Origin: an uncultured Clostridia bacterium
Lineage (GTDB): Bacteria; Bacillota; Clostridia; UBA1381
Length of the DNA stretch: 6,271 nt
Direction of reading: 5' to 3'
Assembly: GCA_934454745.1 (NCBI GenBank)
Contig: CAKSGP010000092.1
Location: 1-6,271, forward strand
Below are positions 1-6,266 of the stretch, one piece after another. Every line of letters starts with the position of its first letter. Position 1 is the stretch's first letter. The translations under genes were made by a program, and so were the position numbers. The notes beneath the pieces are model-generated. The model was not told where the DNA came from, did not search any database, and was given only the letters and a program-made list of their open reading frames with translations.

Positions 1-974
1 GAGTAGAGCTTCAAAAAAGCAATATTCTTATGATTGGCCCCACAGGCAGCGGTAAAACTTTTATAGTTCAGAATCTTGCGAGAATTCTGAATGTTCCTTT
101 CGCAATTGCAGATGCTACATCGCTTACTGAGGCGGGATATGTAGGTGAGGATGTTGAAAACATTCTCTTAAAGCTAATCCAGGCGGCAGATTATGATATA
201 GAGGCTGCAGAACACGGCATAATCTATATAGACGAGATTGATAAGATTGCACGAAAGAGCGAGAATGTGTCAATAACACGTGATGTCAGCGGTGAGGGTG
301 TACAACAGGCACTTTTGAAAATGCTTGAAGGTACTGTTGCCTCTGTTCCGCCTCAGGGCGGTAGAAAGCATCCCCATCAGGAAATGATACAGATTGATAC
401 TACAAACATTCTGTTCATTTGCGGCGGTGCTTTTGACGGTATTGAAAATATAATAGATGCACGTTGCGGAAAAAAAGAAATGGGCTTCGGTGCAAAGGTT
501 GAGAGCAAAAAGGAACGTGATGTTTCCGAGCTCTTAAAGATGATAACTCCCCAGGATTTGCTGAAATTCGGTTTAATCCCTGAATTTATCGGCAGACTGC
601 CGGTTGTTACAACCTTAGATAAGCTTGACAGAGAAACATTGATTACTATCCTTACTCAACCGAAAAACGCACTTGTTAAGCAGTATAAGGCACTTATGGG
701 CTTTGATAATGTAGAGCTTGAATTTGAGCCTGATGCAATCAGTGCCATTGCGGATAAAACAATAGACCGCAATACAGGTGCAAGAGGTTTAAGAGGTGTT
801 ATTGAGGAGTGTATGACAGATGTTATGTTTGAAACTCCATCGGATACGGATATAGAAAAGGTTATAATAACTAAAGAGTGTATTTTGGAAAACAAGGCAC
901 CTATTATTATTAAGCATAACCCTAAAACCCTGACAGAGAAGCTTGATTTACCCGAACGGGTCGAAACTGCTTAA
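1..974 (+). CDS. clpX: ATP-dependent Clp protease ATP-binding subunit ClpX (5'-truncated by the window edge)
   Basis: ClpX is the hexameric AAA+ unfoldase that feeds tagged substrates into the cytoplasmic ClpP protease. The reading frame is open from the window edge (first full codon at 3), so the ATG at 30 is internal and 323 residues are visible. Counting from codon 3: Walker A GPTGSGKT at residues 12-19, pore-1 loop GYVG at 45-48, Walker B with acidic pair D77-E78, the pore-2 region SITRDVSGEG at about 91-100, the RKH substrate-entry loop at 121-123, sensor-1 region NILFICGGAFDG from about 135, a ClpP-docking tripeptide reading MGF at 160-162, the arginine-finger box EFIGRLP (Arg198), and sensor-2 GAR at 259-261. 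Roughly 110 N-terminal residues, including the Cys4 zinc domain, must lie upstream; their absence is a window effect. The C-terminus is intact, ending in tandem stops TAATAA. No terminator separates it from lysA, 35 bases downstream. The family assignment is essentially certain. Confidence 0.97.
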   Translation, partial: VELQKSNILMIGPTGSGKTFIVQNLARILNVPFAIADATSLTEAGYVGEDVENILLKLIQAADYDIEAAEHGIIYIDEIDKIARKSENVSITRDVSGEGVQQALLKMLEGTVASVPPQGGRKHPHQEMIQIDTTNILFICGGAFDGIENIIDARCGKKEMGFGAKVESKKERDVSELLKMITPQDLLKFGLIPEFIGRLPVVTTLDKLDRETLITILTQPKNALVKQYKALMGFDNVELEFEPDAISAIADKTIDRNTGARGLRGVIEECMTDVMFETPSDTDIEKVIITKECILENKAPIIIKHNPKTLTEKLDLPERVETA

Positions 975-993
975 TAAAGATAAACAAGCTGTA

Positions 994-1000
994 AGAAGGA
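994..1000 (+). promoter_or_regulatory. Ribosome binding site that fixes the lysA start
   Basis: The purine-rich AGAAGGA ends 9 bases before the ATG at 1010, which is good spacing. It directly abuts the in-frame TTG at 1001, which is too close for that codon to serve as the start. This favours ATG 1010 over the 3-codon-longer TTG form. Confidence 0.75.
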
Positions 1001-1009
1001 TTGAGAAAA

Positions 1010-2311
1010 ATGTTTGTTTCAAAGAATTTAACCGTCAACGAGCTTAATCATCTTGAGATAGGCGGTTGTGACACGGTTAGATTGGCAAAGGAATACGGTA
1101 CACCGCTGTATGTTCTTGATGAGGATTTGATGCGGGAGAATTGCCGTGTTTACAAAGATGCAATTGATAAATATTACGATGGCAATGGTATGGTTCTTTA
1201 TGCTAATAAGGCATTATGCACAGTGCATACTTTCAAGGTTACAAAGGAGGAGGGACTTGGTGCAGATGTAGTATCAGGCGGTGAGCTTTATACTGCAATT
1301 AAAGCCGGATTCCCTATGGAAAATGTGTATTTTCACGGCAATAACAAGACTTATGATGAACTTTTGATGGCTGTTAAAAACGGTGTGGGACACATAATTG
1401 TGGATAACATTTATGAGCTTGAGATGCTAAACGAAATTGCAAAAGAACAAGGCCTTGTTCAGAACATAATGTTTCGTATAAAGCCGGGTGTTGATGCACA
1501 TACACACAGCTTTATCCAGACGGGTCAAATAGATTCAAAGTTTGGGGTTGCACTTGAAAACGGCGAGGCCTTTGGGATATACGAGATGGCGCATAAAATG
1601 TCAAATGTAAATCCGGACGGATTGCATTGCCATATCGGCTCACAGATATTTGATGTTGAACCATTCTGTAAAGCGGCAGAGATTATGATGAACTTTGCCG
1701 GTGACCTTAAAGATAAGATTAATCTTTCTATAAAGAAACTCAATCTTGGCGGTGGGTTTGGAATAAGATACGTTAATTCCGATGATCCTGTATCATATGA
1801 TGAATATATTAAGCACGTGTCGGGAGTGGTTAAGGAAACTGCTAAAAAACGCGGTATCGAGGTTCCGTTTATTCTTATGGAGCCTGGACGTTCAATATGT
1901 GCTCCGGCGGGAATAACGCTTTACACAGTAGGCAGTATAAAGGATATTAAAAATATCCGCAAATATATAAGCGTTGACGGCGGTATGGCAGACAATCCAA
2001 GATATATTTTGTATCAATCCCAGTATACGGCAGTTGTTGCTAATAAGGCTGGTGATGAGATAACCGATAAGGTTACGGTTGCAGGCAAATGCTGTGAAAG
2101 CGGTGACTTGCTTTTGAAGGACACAATGCTCCAAAAAGCAGAGCCTGGCGATATTCTTGCAGTTTTGGCAACAGGTGCTTATAATTATTCTATGGCATCA
2201 AACTATAACAGAATTCCAAGACCTGCAATGATTGCGATTTCAGGCGGAAAATCAAAAGTTATAGTTAAGCGTGAATCTTATGAGGATTTGCTGAGGAATG
2301 ATGTTGGTTAA
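1010..2311 (+). CDS. lysA: Diaminopimelate decarboxylase
   Basis: This is a cytoplasmic PLP enzyme that decarboxylates meso-diaminopimelate to L-lysine, the last step of the DAP pathway and a branch point with peptidoglycan precursor supply. From ATG 1010 it has 433 residues, normal for the family. It is a fold-type III decarboxylase, with an alanine-racemase-like barrel over about residues 30-285 followed by a C-terminal beta domain. Visible motifs: PLP Schiff-base lysine K67 in YANKA, HCHIGSQ with H208, the phosphate-binding glycine loop GGGFG at 247-251, EPGRS at 291-295, the cross-subunit active-site CESGD with C362 (preceded by a second Cys, C361), and Y391 in GAYNYSM. The CESGD pattern and the overall match to LysA argue against ornithine/arginine or carboxynorspermidine decarboxylases. 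A TTG at 1001 is in frame but sits directly on the RBS, so the ATG is preferred. The gene follows clpX with a 35-base gap, too short for a lysine riboswitch, and is closed by a strong terminator. Expression probably depends on read-through from clpX or on a promoter inside it. Confidence 0.95.
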   Translation: MFVSKNLTVNELNHLEIGGCDTVRLAKEYGTPLYVLDEDLMRENCRVYKDAIDKYYDGNGMVLYANKALCTVHTFKVTKEEGLGADVVSGGELYTAIKAGFPMENVYFHGNNKTYDELLMAVKNGVGHIIVDNIYELEMLNEIAKEQGLVQNIMFRIKPGVDAHTHSFIQTGQIDSKFGVALENGEAFGIYEMAHKMSNVNPDGLHCHIGSQIFDVEPFCKAAEIMMNFAGDLKDKINLSIKKLNLGGGFGIRYVNSDDPVSYDEYIKHVSGVVKETAKKRGIEVPFILMEPGRSICAPAGITLYTVGSIKDIKNIRKYISVDGGMADNPRYILYQSQYTAVVANKAGDEITDKVTVAGKCCESGDLLLKDTMLQKAEPGDILAVLATGAYNYSMASNYNRIPRPAMIAISGGKSKVIVKRESYEDLLRNDVG

Positions 2312-2324
2312 AAGATTTATAAAT

Positions 2325-2370
2325 AAATGCAATAAAAGAGGTTGGAAACAACCTCTTTTATTGCATTTTT
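2325..2370 (+). terminator. Strong intrinsic terminator after lysA
   Basis: A perfect inverted repeat pairs 2325-2344 with 2349-2368 (20 base pairs, no mismatch). It is closed by the four-base loop GAAA, a GNRA-type tetraloop. The last three pairs of the stem overlap the run of five T at 2366-2370, and another T-rich stretch follows at about 2374-2379. It begins 14 bases after the lysA stop. It should end the clpX-lysA transcript and insulate the alaS promoter that starts 11 bases later. The upstream flank is A-rich, so it could also work weakly in reverse, but no converging gene is present. Confidence 0.93.
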
Positions 2371-2381
2371 ATGGTTTTTAC

Positions 2382-2411
2382 TTGACATATATCTTGTATT
2401 TATTGTATAAT
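2382..2411 (+). promoter_or_regulatory. Consensus SigA-type promoter for alaS
   Basis: The -35 hexamer TTGACA (2382-2387) and the -10 hexamer TATAAT (2406-2411) both match the vegetative consensus exactly. They are separated by 18 bases, one more than the optimum. Transcription would start near 2417-2419, giving an untranslated leader of only about 45 bases before ATG 2464. That leaves no room for a T-box or other large riboswitch. The promoter lies between the lysA terminator and alaS, so it is correctly placed to drive alaS and the two genes after it. The start site is inferred, not observed. Confidence 0.88.
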
Positions 2412-2446
2412 ATAAGATGGTTAGTTTCAATTATTAATATAAAACG

Positions 2447-2452
2447 AAAGGA
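2447..2452 (+). promoter_or_regulatory. Ribosome binding site of alaS
   Basis: AAAGGA lies 11 bases before ATG 2464, slightly long but usable. A closer, out-of-frame ATG at 2454 is only one base from the RBS and opens a frame of just 10 codons, so it is not the start. A weak 4-bp pairing (GAAA 2451-2454 with TTTC 2459-2462) touches this region but looks too unstable to regulate. Confidence 0.65.
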
Positions 2453-2463
2453 AATGATTTTCT

Positions 2464-5073
2464 ATGAAATATATGGGAGTAAATGAAATTCGAGAGAAGT
2501 TTTTAAGCTTCTTTGAATCAAAGGGTTGTTTAAGACTTAATTCGTTTTCACTTGTACCGAAAAATGATGCAAGCCTGCTTTTGATAAACTCAGGTATGGC
2601 ACCAATGAAAAAGTGGTTTACACTTGCAGAGGAACCGCCAAGACGCAGGGTTACTACTTGTCAGAAGTGTATCAGAACACCTGATATTGAACGTGTCGGA
2701 AAAACTGCACGTCACGGTACTTTTTTTGAGATGCTTGGCAACTTCTCCTTCGGTGATTATTTTAAACACGAGGCAACAGCCTGGGCATGGGAATTCTTTA
2801 CAAAGATAATGGAAATTCCTGAGGACAAGCTTTGGATATCGGTTTATGAGGAAGATGACGAGGCCAGGGATATATGGATAAACGAGGTTGGTGTTGATCC
2901 TACGCATATAGTAAAACTTGGCAAGGAGGACAACTTCTGGGAGCACGGCACAGGTCCTTGCGGTCCTTGCTCTGAAATATATTTTGACCGTGGCGAGGAA
3001 TACGGCTGTTCATCTCCTGATTGCGGTGTAGGCTGTGACTGTGACCGTTTTATGGAGGTTTGGAACCTTGTATTTACACAGTTTGATAAGGACGAGGAGG
3101 GTAATTACAATCCCCTTGCAAATCCTAACATTGATACGGGTATGGGACTTGAGCGTCTTGCAGTTGTTATGCAGGGAGTTGACAACCTTTTTGAGGTTGA
3201 CACCGTTCAGAACGTTATCAAGCACGTATCAAAAATTGCAGGTGTAGAGTACAAGCAGGATGAGAAAACTGATGTATCCCTCCGTGTTATTGCTGACCAT
3301 ATACGCTCAACTGTTATGATGGTTTCTGACGGTGTAATTCCGTCAAACGAGGGCAGAGGCTATGTCCTAAGACGTTTGCTCCGTCGTGCCGCGCGTCACG
3401 GAAAGCTTATCAACATTAATGATAAGTTCTTGGGTGAGCTTGCACAGACTGTAATTGATGAATCAAAGTCTGCTTATCCGGAGCTTGAGGAAAAGCGTGA
3501 TTATATAACGACTATCATCAAAAAAGAGGAGGAGCGTTTCCACGCAACGATTGATAACGGTCTTGTAGTGCTTAGCAAGTACATTGATGAGGCAAAGGAA
3601 CAGGGTAAGAAAGAAATTTCGGGCGAGGACGCTTTCAAGCTTCACGATACTTACGGATTTCCTCTTGATCTTACAGTGGAAATGGCAGGAGAGCAGGGGC
3701 TTGAAGTCGACGTTGAAGGCTTTGATAAGGCAATGACAGAGCAGAAGCTTACAGCAAAAAATTCAAGAAAAGATGGCTCGAGCTGGGATGATGATACTGC
3801 CTTTGATTTTAAGGATATCAATGCTACCGAATTTGTGGGATATATAGACTTAGTATGCGATGCACAGATACTTGCAGCAGAGGAAAAGGACAACAAGTTT
3901 TATATTGTTGCAGATAAAACACCATTCTATGCTGAAATGGGCGGTCAGTCCGGAGATATTGGTACTATAGAGCAGGACGGTGCAGTTGTAAACGTTATAA
4001 ATACAACAAAGACAGGTGACGGCGTATATGTACACGAGGCAGAATGTGTTTGGGGGGAAATCACGGTAGGTAATGCAAAACTGTCAGTTGATAAAACAAA
4101 CAGAATGAACATAAGCCGTAACCACAGTGCAACTCATTTGCTTCATAAGGCTTTAAAGGAAATCCTTGGCACACACGTAGCTCAGGCGGGTTCAATGGTA
4201 AGTGATACCCATTTAAGATTTGACTTCTCTCATTTTGAGGCAATGACTCCCGAACAAATTAAAGAGGCAGAGAACAAGGTTAATAACGCAATTTTGTCTG
4301 CTATGCCGATTGTTGTTAAGGAATTGCCCATAGAGGAGGCTAAAAAGCTCGGTGCGACAGCACAGTTCGGCGAAAAGTACGGCGATGTTGTACGTGTCGT
4401 ATCAATGGGTGATTACAGCGTGGAATTCTGCGGAGGTACACATCTTGCTAACACATCAGAGTGCGGATTGTTTAAGATTACATCAGAAACAGGTGTTGCT
4501 GCCGGTGTAAGACGAATTGAGGCGGTAACAGGTGTAGGTGTATTAAATCTTATAAACACTTACGAGAATATACTATCAGATACTGCACAAAATCTAAAGA
4601 CAAATCGTGTTATGGAGCTTGCTCAGAAATCTGAGTCGGTTATGGCTGAATACCGCGAGCTTGAAAGGAGAATTTCAGAGCTTGGGGAAAAAATGGCGGC
4701 AATGCGTACAAAGTCAATGCTTGCAGGAGTTAAGCACATCGGTGATATTAGCTTGTTGACTGCACATATCGACGGTGTGAATGTTAATGATCTTAAGACC
4801 ATGGCTGATACAGCAAAGGCGCAGATGAATAATGCTGTTGTTGTTCTTTCAACAAATGTTGACGGTAAGATAACATTTGTCGCAATGGCAAATTCCGAGG
4901 CGGTAAAATGCGGTGTTCATTCCGGAAATATCATAAAGGAGATTACTGCTATCTGCGGCGGACGCGGAGGCGGTAAGCCGGATATGGCACAGGGCGGCGG
5001 TGTGGACGCTATGAAGATTGACGATGCTCTGGCAAAGGTTGACGAAATTGTTTTGTCGCAGATAAGTAAGTAA
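2464..5073 (+). CDS. alaS: Alanyl-tRNA synthetase
   Basis: This class II synthetase charges tRNA-Ala in the cytoplasm and hydrolyses mischarged Ser- or Gly-tRNA-Ala. At 869 residues it is full length. The start MKYMGVNEIREKF matches the usual AlaRS N-terminus. Aminoacylation domain (about 1-240): the motif 2 region with R83, F87-F88-E89 and GNFSFGDYF at 92-100; FWEHGTGPCGPCSE at 158-171; and motif 3 DTGMGLERL at 224-232. A Cys-rich insert (C182, C187, C191, C193) precedes motif 3, as I recall from clostridial AlaRS. The tRNA-recognition region follows to about 450. Editing domain: zinc-site residues H554 and H558 in HSATH, and C656 and H660 in CGGTH. The C-terminal C-Ala domain ends with the glycine-rich GGRGGGKPDMAQGGG at 832-846. 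A helical stretch at about 700-730 probably links the editing domain to C-Ala. All expected active-site and editing residues seen here are intact. It has its own consensus promoter, has no T-box leader, and is followed 27 bases later by the HIT gene. Confidence 0.98.
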   Translation: MKYMGVNEIREKFLSFFESKGCLRLNSFSLVPKNDASLLLINSGMAPMKKWFTLAEEPPRRRVTTCQKCIRTPDIERVGKTARHGTFFEMLGNFSFGDYFKHEATAWAWEFFTKIMEIPEDKLWISVYEEDDEARDIWINEVGVDPTHIVKLGKEDNFWEHGTGPCGPCSEIYFDRGEEYGCSSPDCGVGCDCDRFMEVWNLVFTQFDKDEEGNYNPLANPNIDTGMGLERLAVVMQGVDNLFEVDTVQNVIKHVSKIAGVEYKQDEKTDVSLRVIADHIRSTVMMVSDGVIPSNEGRGYVLRRLLRRAARHGKLININDKFLGELAQTVIDESKSAYPELEEKRDYITTIIKKEEERFHATIDNGLVVLSKYIDEAKEQGKKEISGEDAFKLHDTYGFPLDLTVEMAGEQGLEVDVEGFDKAMTEQKLTAKNSRKDGSSWDDDTAFDFKDINATEFVGYIDLVCDAQILAAEEKDNKFYIVADKTPFYAEMGGQSGDIGTIEQDGAVVNVINTTKTGDGVYVHEAECVWGEITVGNAKLSVDKTNRMNISRNHSATHLLHKALKEILGTHVAQAGSMVSDTHLRFDFSHFEAMTPEQIKEAENKVNNAILSAMPIVVKELPIEEAKKLGATAQFGEKYGDVVRVVSMGDYSVEFCGGTHLANTSECGLFKITSETGVAAGVRRIEAVTGVGVLNLINTYENILSDTAQNLKTNRVMELAQKSESVMAEYRELERRISELGEKMAAMRTKSMLAGVKHIGDISLLTAHIDGVNVNDLKTMADTAKAQMNNAVVVLSTNVDGKITFVAMANSEAVKCGVHSGNIIKEITAICGGRGGGKPDMAQGGGVDAMKIDDALAKVDEIVLSQISK

Positions 5074-5088
5074 TATATGGCAGTCAGT

Positions 5089-5093
5089 GAGGA
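5089..5093 (+). promoter_or_regulatory. Ribosome binding site that fixes the HIT gene start
   Basis: GAGGA lies 7 bases before ATG 5101. The alternative in-frame ATG at 5077 has no Shine-Dalgarno sequence and would add eight residues (MAVSEDKK) absent from typical HIT proteins. Hence the start is taken at 5101. Confidence 0.78.
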
Positions 5094-5100
5094 TAAGAAA

Positions 5101-5442
5101 ATGAGTGATTGTTTGTTTTGTAAAATAATAAACGGTGAAATACCGTCAAAAAAAGTTTTTGAAAATGACAAGGTGTATGCGTTTTATGATATTGCTCCAC
5201 AGGCACCTGTGCATGCAGTTATTGTTCCGAAAACACATATAGAGTCGGCAAATGATATTACTTTTGAAAATAGTCAAACAATTTCTGATATTTATGAGGC
5301 TATTCCTGAAATAGCAAAAATTCTCAGTATTTCCGAAAGTGGCTATCGTATAGTTAATAATTGCGGAAAAGATGCAGGACAGACTGTGTTCCATATACAT
5401 TTTCATATTATGGGCGGAGACACAGGCGGTAAAATGTATTAA
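5101..5442 (+). CDS. HIT-family (HINT-like) nucleotide-binding protein
   Basis: This 113-residue cytoplasmic protein belongs to the histidine-triad superfamily, whose HINT branch hydrolyses AMP-N phosphoramidates and aminoacyl-adenylates. The N-terminus MSDCLFCKIINGEIPS is the standard HINT opening, with C4-x2-C7 as zinc-ligand candidates. PVHAVIVPKTHI at 36-47 carries the conserved H38 and a second histidine H46 that could complete a zinc site. The signature is QTVFHIHFHIMGG at 94-106: triad H98, H100, H102, with H100 the expected nucleophile. Length is normal for a bacterial HINT (about 110-120 residues). The ATG at 5077 is rejected for lack of an RBS. The gene lies 27 bases after alaS and 21 before the next gene, so it is probably co-transcribed. 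HINT proteins are known to hydrolyse aminoacyl-AMP, including intermediates made by aminoacyl-tRNA synthetases, so the alaS linkage is suggestive; a functional link is only inference. The physiological substrate cannot be read from sequence. Confidence 0.95.
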   Translation: MSDCLFCKIINGEIPSKKVFENDKVYAFYDIAPQAPVHAVIVPKTHIESANDITFENSQTISDIYEAIPEIAKILSISESGYRIVNNCGKDAGQTVFHIHFHIMGGDTGGKMY

Positions 5443-5447
5443 ATTTC

Positions 5448-5453
5448 AGGAGG
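5448..5453 (+). promoter_or_regulatory. Strong ribosome binding site of the membrane-protein gene
   Basis: A full-consensus AGGAGG (extended as AGGAGGAG) lies 10 bases before ATG 5464 and is the strongest Shine-Dalgarno in the window. It begins 5 bases after the HIT stop codon, which supports translation as part of the same operon and supports the chosen start. Confidence 0.8.
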
Positions 5454-5463
5454 AGCTGGGAAT

Positions 5464-6207
5464 ATGAAAAAATGGCATTTTATATCTATCATTTCTGTTT
5501 TGGCAGTGGCGTTTGTTGTATTAAGCAGTGTTTTGATTTTCAGATATTATTTAACGCCTAAATATATTGAGCCAATAGTTGAGGAGATAGGCGAGTATGT
5601 AAAACAGGACAGAATTCTTGATGAATTGTATCAGGAAGGATCCGATCTCTATGATAATGGCGTTCTTGAGGATAATACATATTCTAACTTCGTGCGTGCA
5701 TATAATTCATATAAACGCGATGATGTTGAGTATGCGGAAAAAATTTTAGCAGAGCATGAGTCTGAAGAGACACTCGATACTCAGAGTAATTCTAAAAGTA
5801 CACGATATGCATCTTACAAAGTTGGAGTTGAAACAATACAGGTAAATGACAGCGACGAAAACGAGAAAGCTGATGTTAAATACAGCGATGAACGTACATC
5901 TGACAGGGTAAAAGCAGAGGATGTTGTTGAAGCTGAAAAGATTATAGAGGAATCGGAAAAAGAACCTACACCAACACATGATATTGTTGTGTCTGCTTAT
6001 GATAAACTCCGTGATAAAATGACTCCGAATGAGTATTCGGATTTTGCAAAGATTATGAAAAAGCTTGATATAGGCGTGTTGAAAACTTATATGTCGGATA
6101 AAGAGGGGTTAAAAGCGTATTTGCAAAGTATGCTGACAGATGAGGAATATTCCAAAATCGTAAATCTTGGCTATAAATACGTTTACGTATTTATAGAGAA
6201 AAAATGA
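5464..6207 (+). CDS. Hypothetical single-pass membrane-anchored protein with acidic linker and repeated Tyr-Ser motif
   Basis: I do not recognise this 247-residue protein. It starts MKKWH and has one hydrophobic segment at about residues 6-26, bounded by K2-K3 and R27. By the positive-inside rule the N-terminus is cytoplasmic and residues from about 28 face outward. There is no lipobox, no clear signal-peptidase site and no cysteine at all. After a predicted helical part (about 33-98) comes a polar, acidic linker rich in Glu, Asp, Ser and Lys (about 99-170), probably disordered. A second helical part (about 172-247) follows. A short motif occurs three times: VLEDNTYSNF (67-76), KMTPNEYSDF (185-194) and MLTDEEYSKI (223-232). 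The latter two are 38 residues apart, so the ends may contain related helical hairpins. The strong RBS, the 21-base gap after the HIT gene and the coherent frame make it a real gene. No enzymatic motif is visible; a structural, adaptor or envelope-associated role would be a guess. No terminator is seen directly after it. Confidence 0.85.
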   Translation: MKKWHFISIISVLAVAFVVLSSVLIFRYYLTPKYIEPIVEEIGEYVKQDRILDELYQEGSDLYDNGVLEDNTYSNFVRAYNSYKRDDVEYAEKILAEHESEETLDTQSNSKSTRYASYKVGVETIQVNDSDENEKADVKYSDERTSDRVKAEDVVEAEKIIEESEKEPTPTHDIVVSAYDKLRDKMTPNEYSDFAKIMKKLDIGVLKTYMSDKEGLKAYLQSMLTDEEYSKIVNLGYKYVYVFIEKK

Positions 6208-6237
6208 TTGGTCAATATTGTTAAAAATACACGGAGT

Positions 6238-6266
6238 TTTACAATTATTTATAGGCAGTTTATATA
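6238..6266 (+). promoter_or_regulatory. Weak candidate promoter at the window end
   Basis: TTTACA (6238-6243) and TATATA (6261-6266) are spaced by 17 bases and resemble -35 and -10 elements. The region is A+T-rich, so such a pair can arise by chance, and the gene it would serve lies outside the window. An ATG at 6266-6268 overlaps it and lacks an RBS, so it is not called as a gene. The rest of the final 64 bases shows no terminator hairpin. Confidence 0.25.

Noticed and set aside
30..32. ATG at 30 as the start of clpX
   Set aside because: Upstream in-frame codons (3-29) encode VELQKSNIL, which is conserved ClpX sequence leading into Walker A, so the gene continues past the window edge.
2325..2370. 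Hairpin as a riboswitch or T-box antiterminator element for alaS
   Set aside because: It lies upstream of the consensus alaS promoter, is a simple perfect stem-loop with a T-tract, and sits just after the lysA stop, which fits a plain terminator.
2298..2486. Open frame of 62 codons bridging the lysA end and the alaS start
   Set aside because: It starts inside lysA, runs through the terminator hairpin and the alaS promoter, has no RBS and overlaps the alaS start. Its hydrophobic product reflects the T-rich intergenic DNA.
2454..2486. Ten-codon leader-peptide-like frame starting at ATG 2454, overlapping the alaS start
   Set aside because: The ATG is one base from the Shine-Dalgarno sequence, the peptide has no run of alanine codons, and no attenuator follows. 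It arises by chance from overlapping ATG triplets.
2590..2946. 118-codon open frame on the minus strand inside alaS
   Set aside because: It is entirely antisense to conserved catalytic codons of AlaRS and its product shows no recognisable domain; it is a shadow frame. The other minus-strand frames in the window are rejected on the same ground.
5077..5100. N-terminal extension of the HIT protein from ATG 5077
   Set aside because: No RBS precedes 5077, whereas ATG 5101 has GAGGA at 7 bases and yields the canonical HINT N-terminus.
5761..5979. Low-complexity acidic segment of the last gene as a sign of frameshift or pseudogene
   Set aside because: The frame stays open from a strong RBS to the stop, and the flanking parts share the Tyr-Ser motif. 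The segment reads as a genuine disordered linker.
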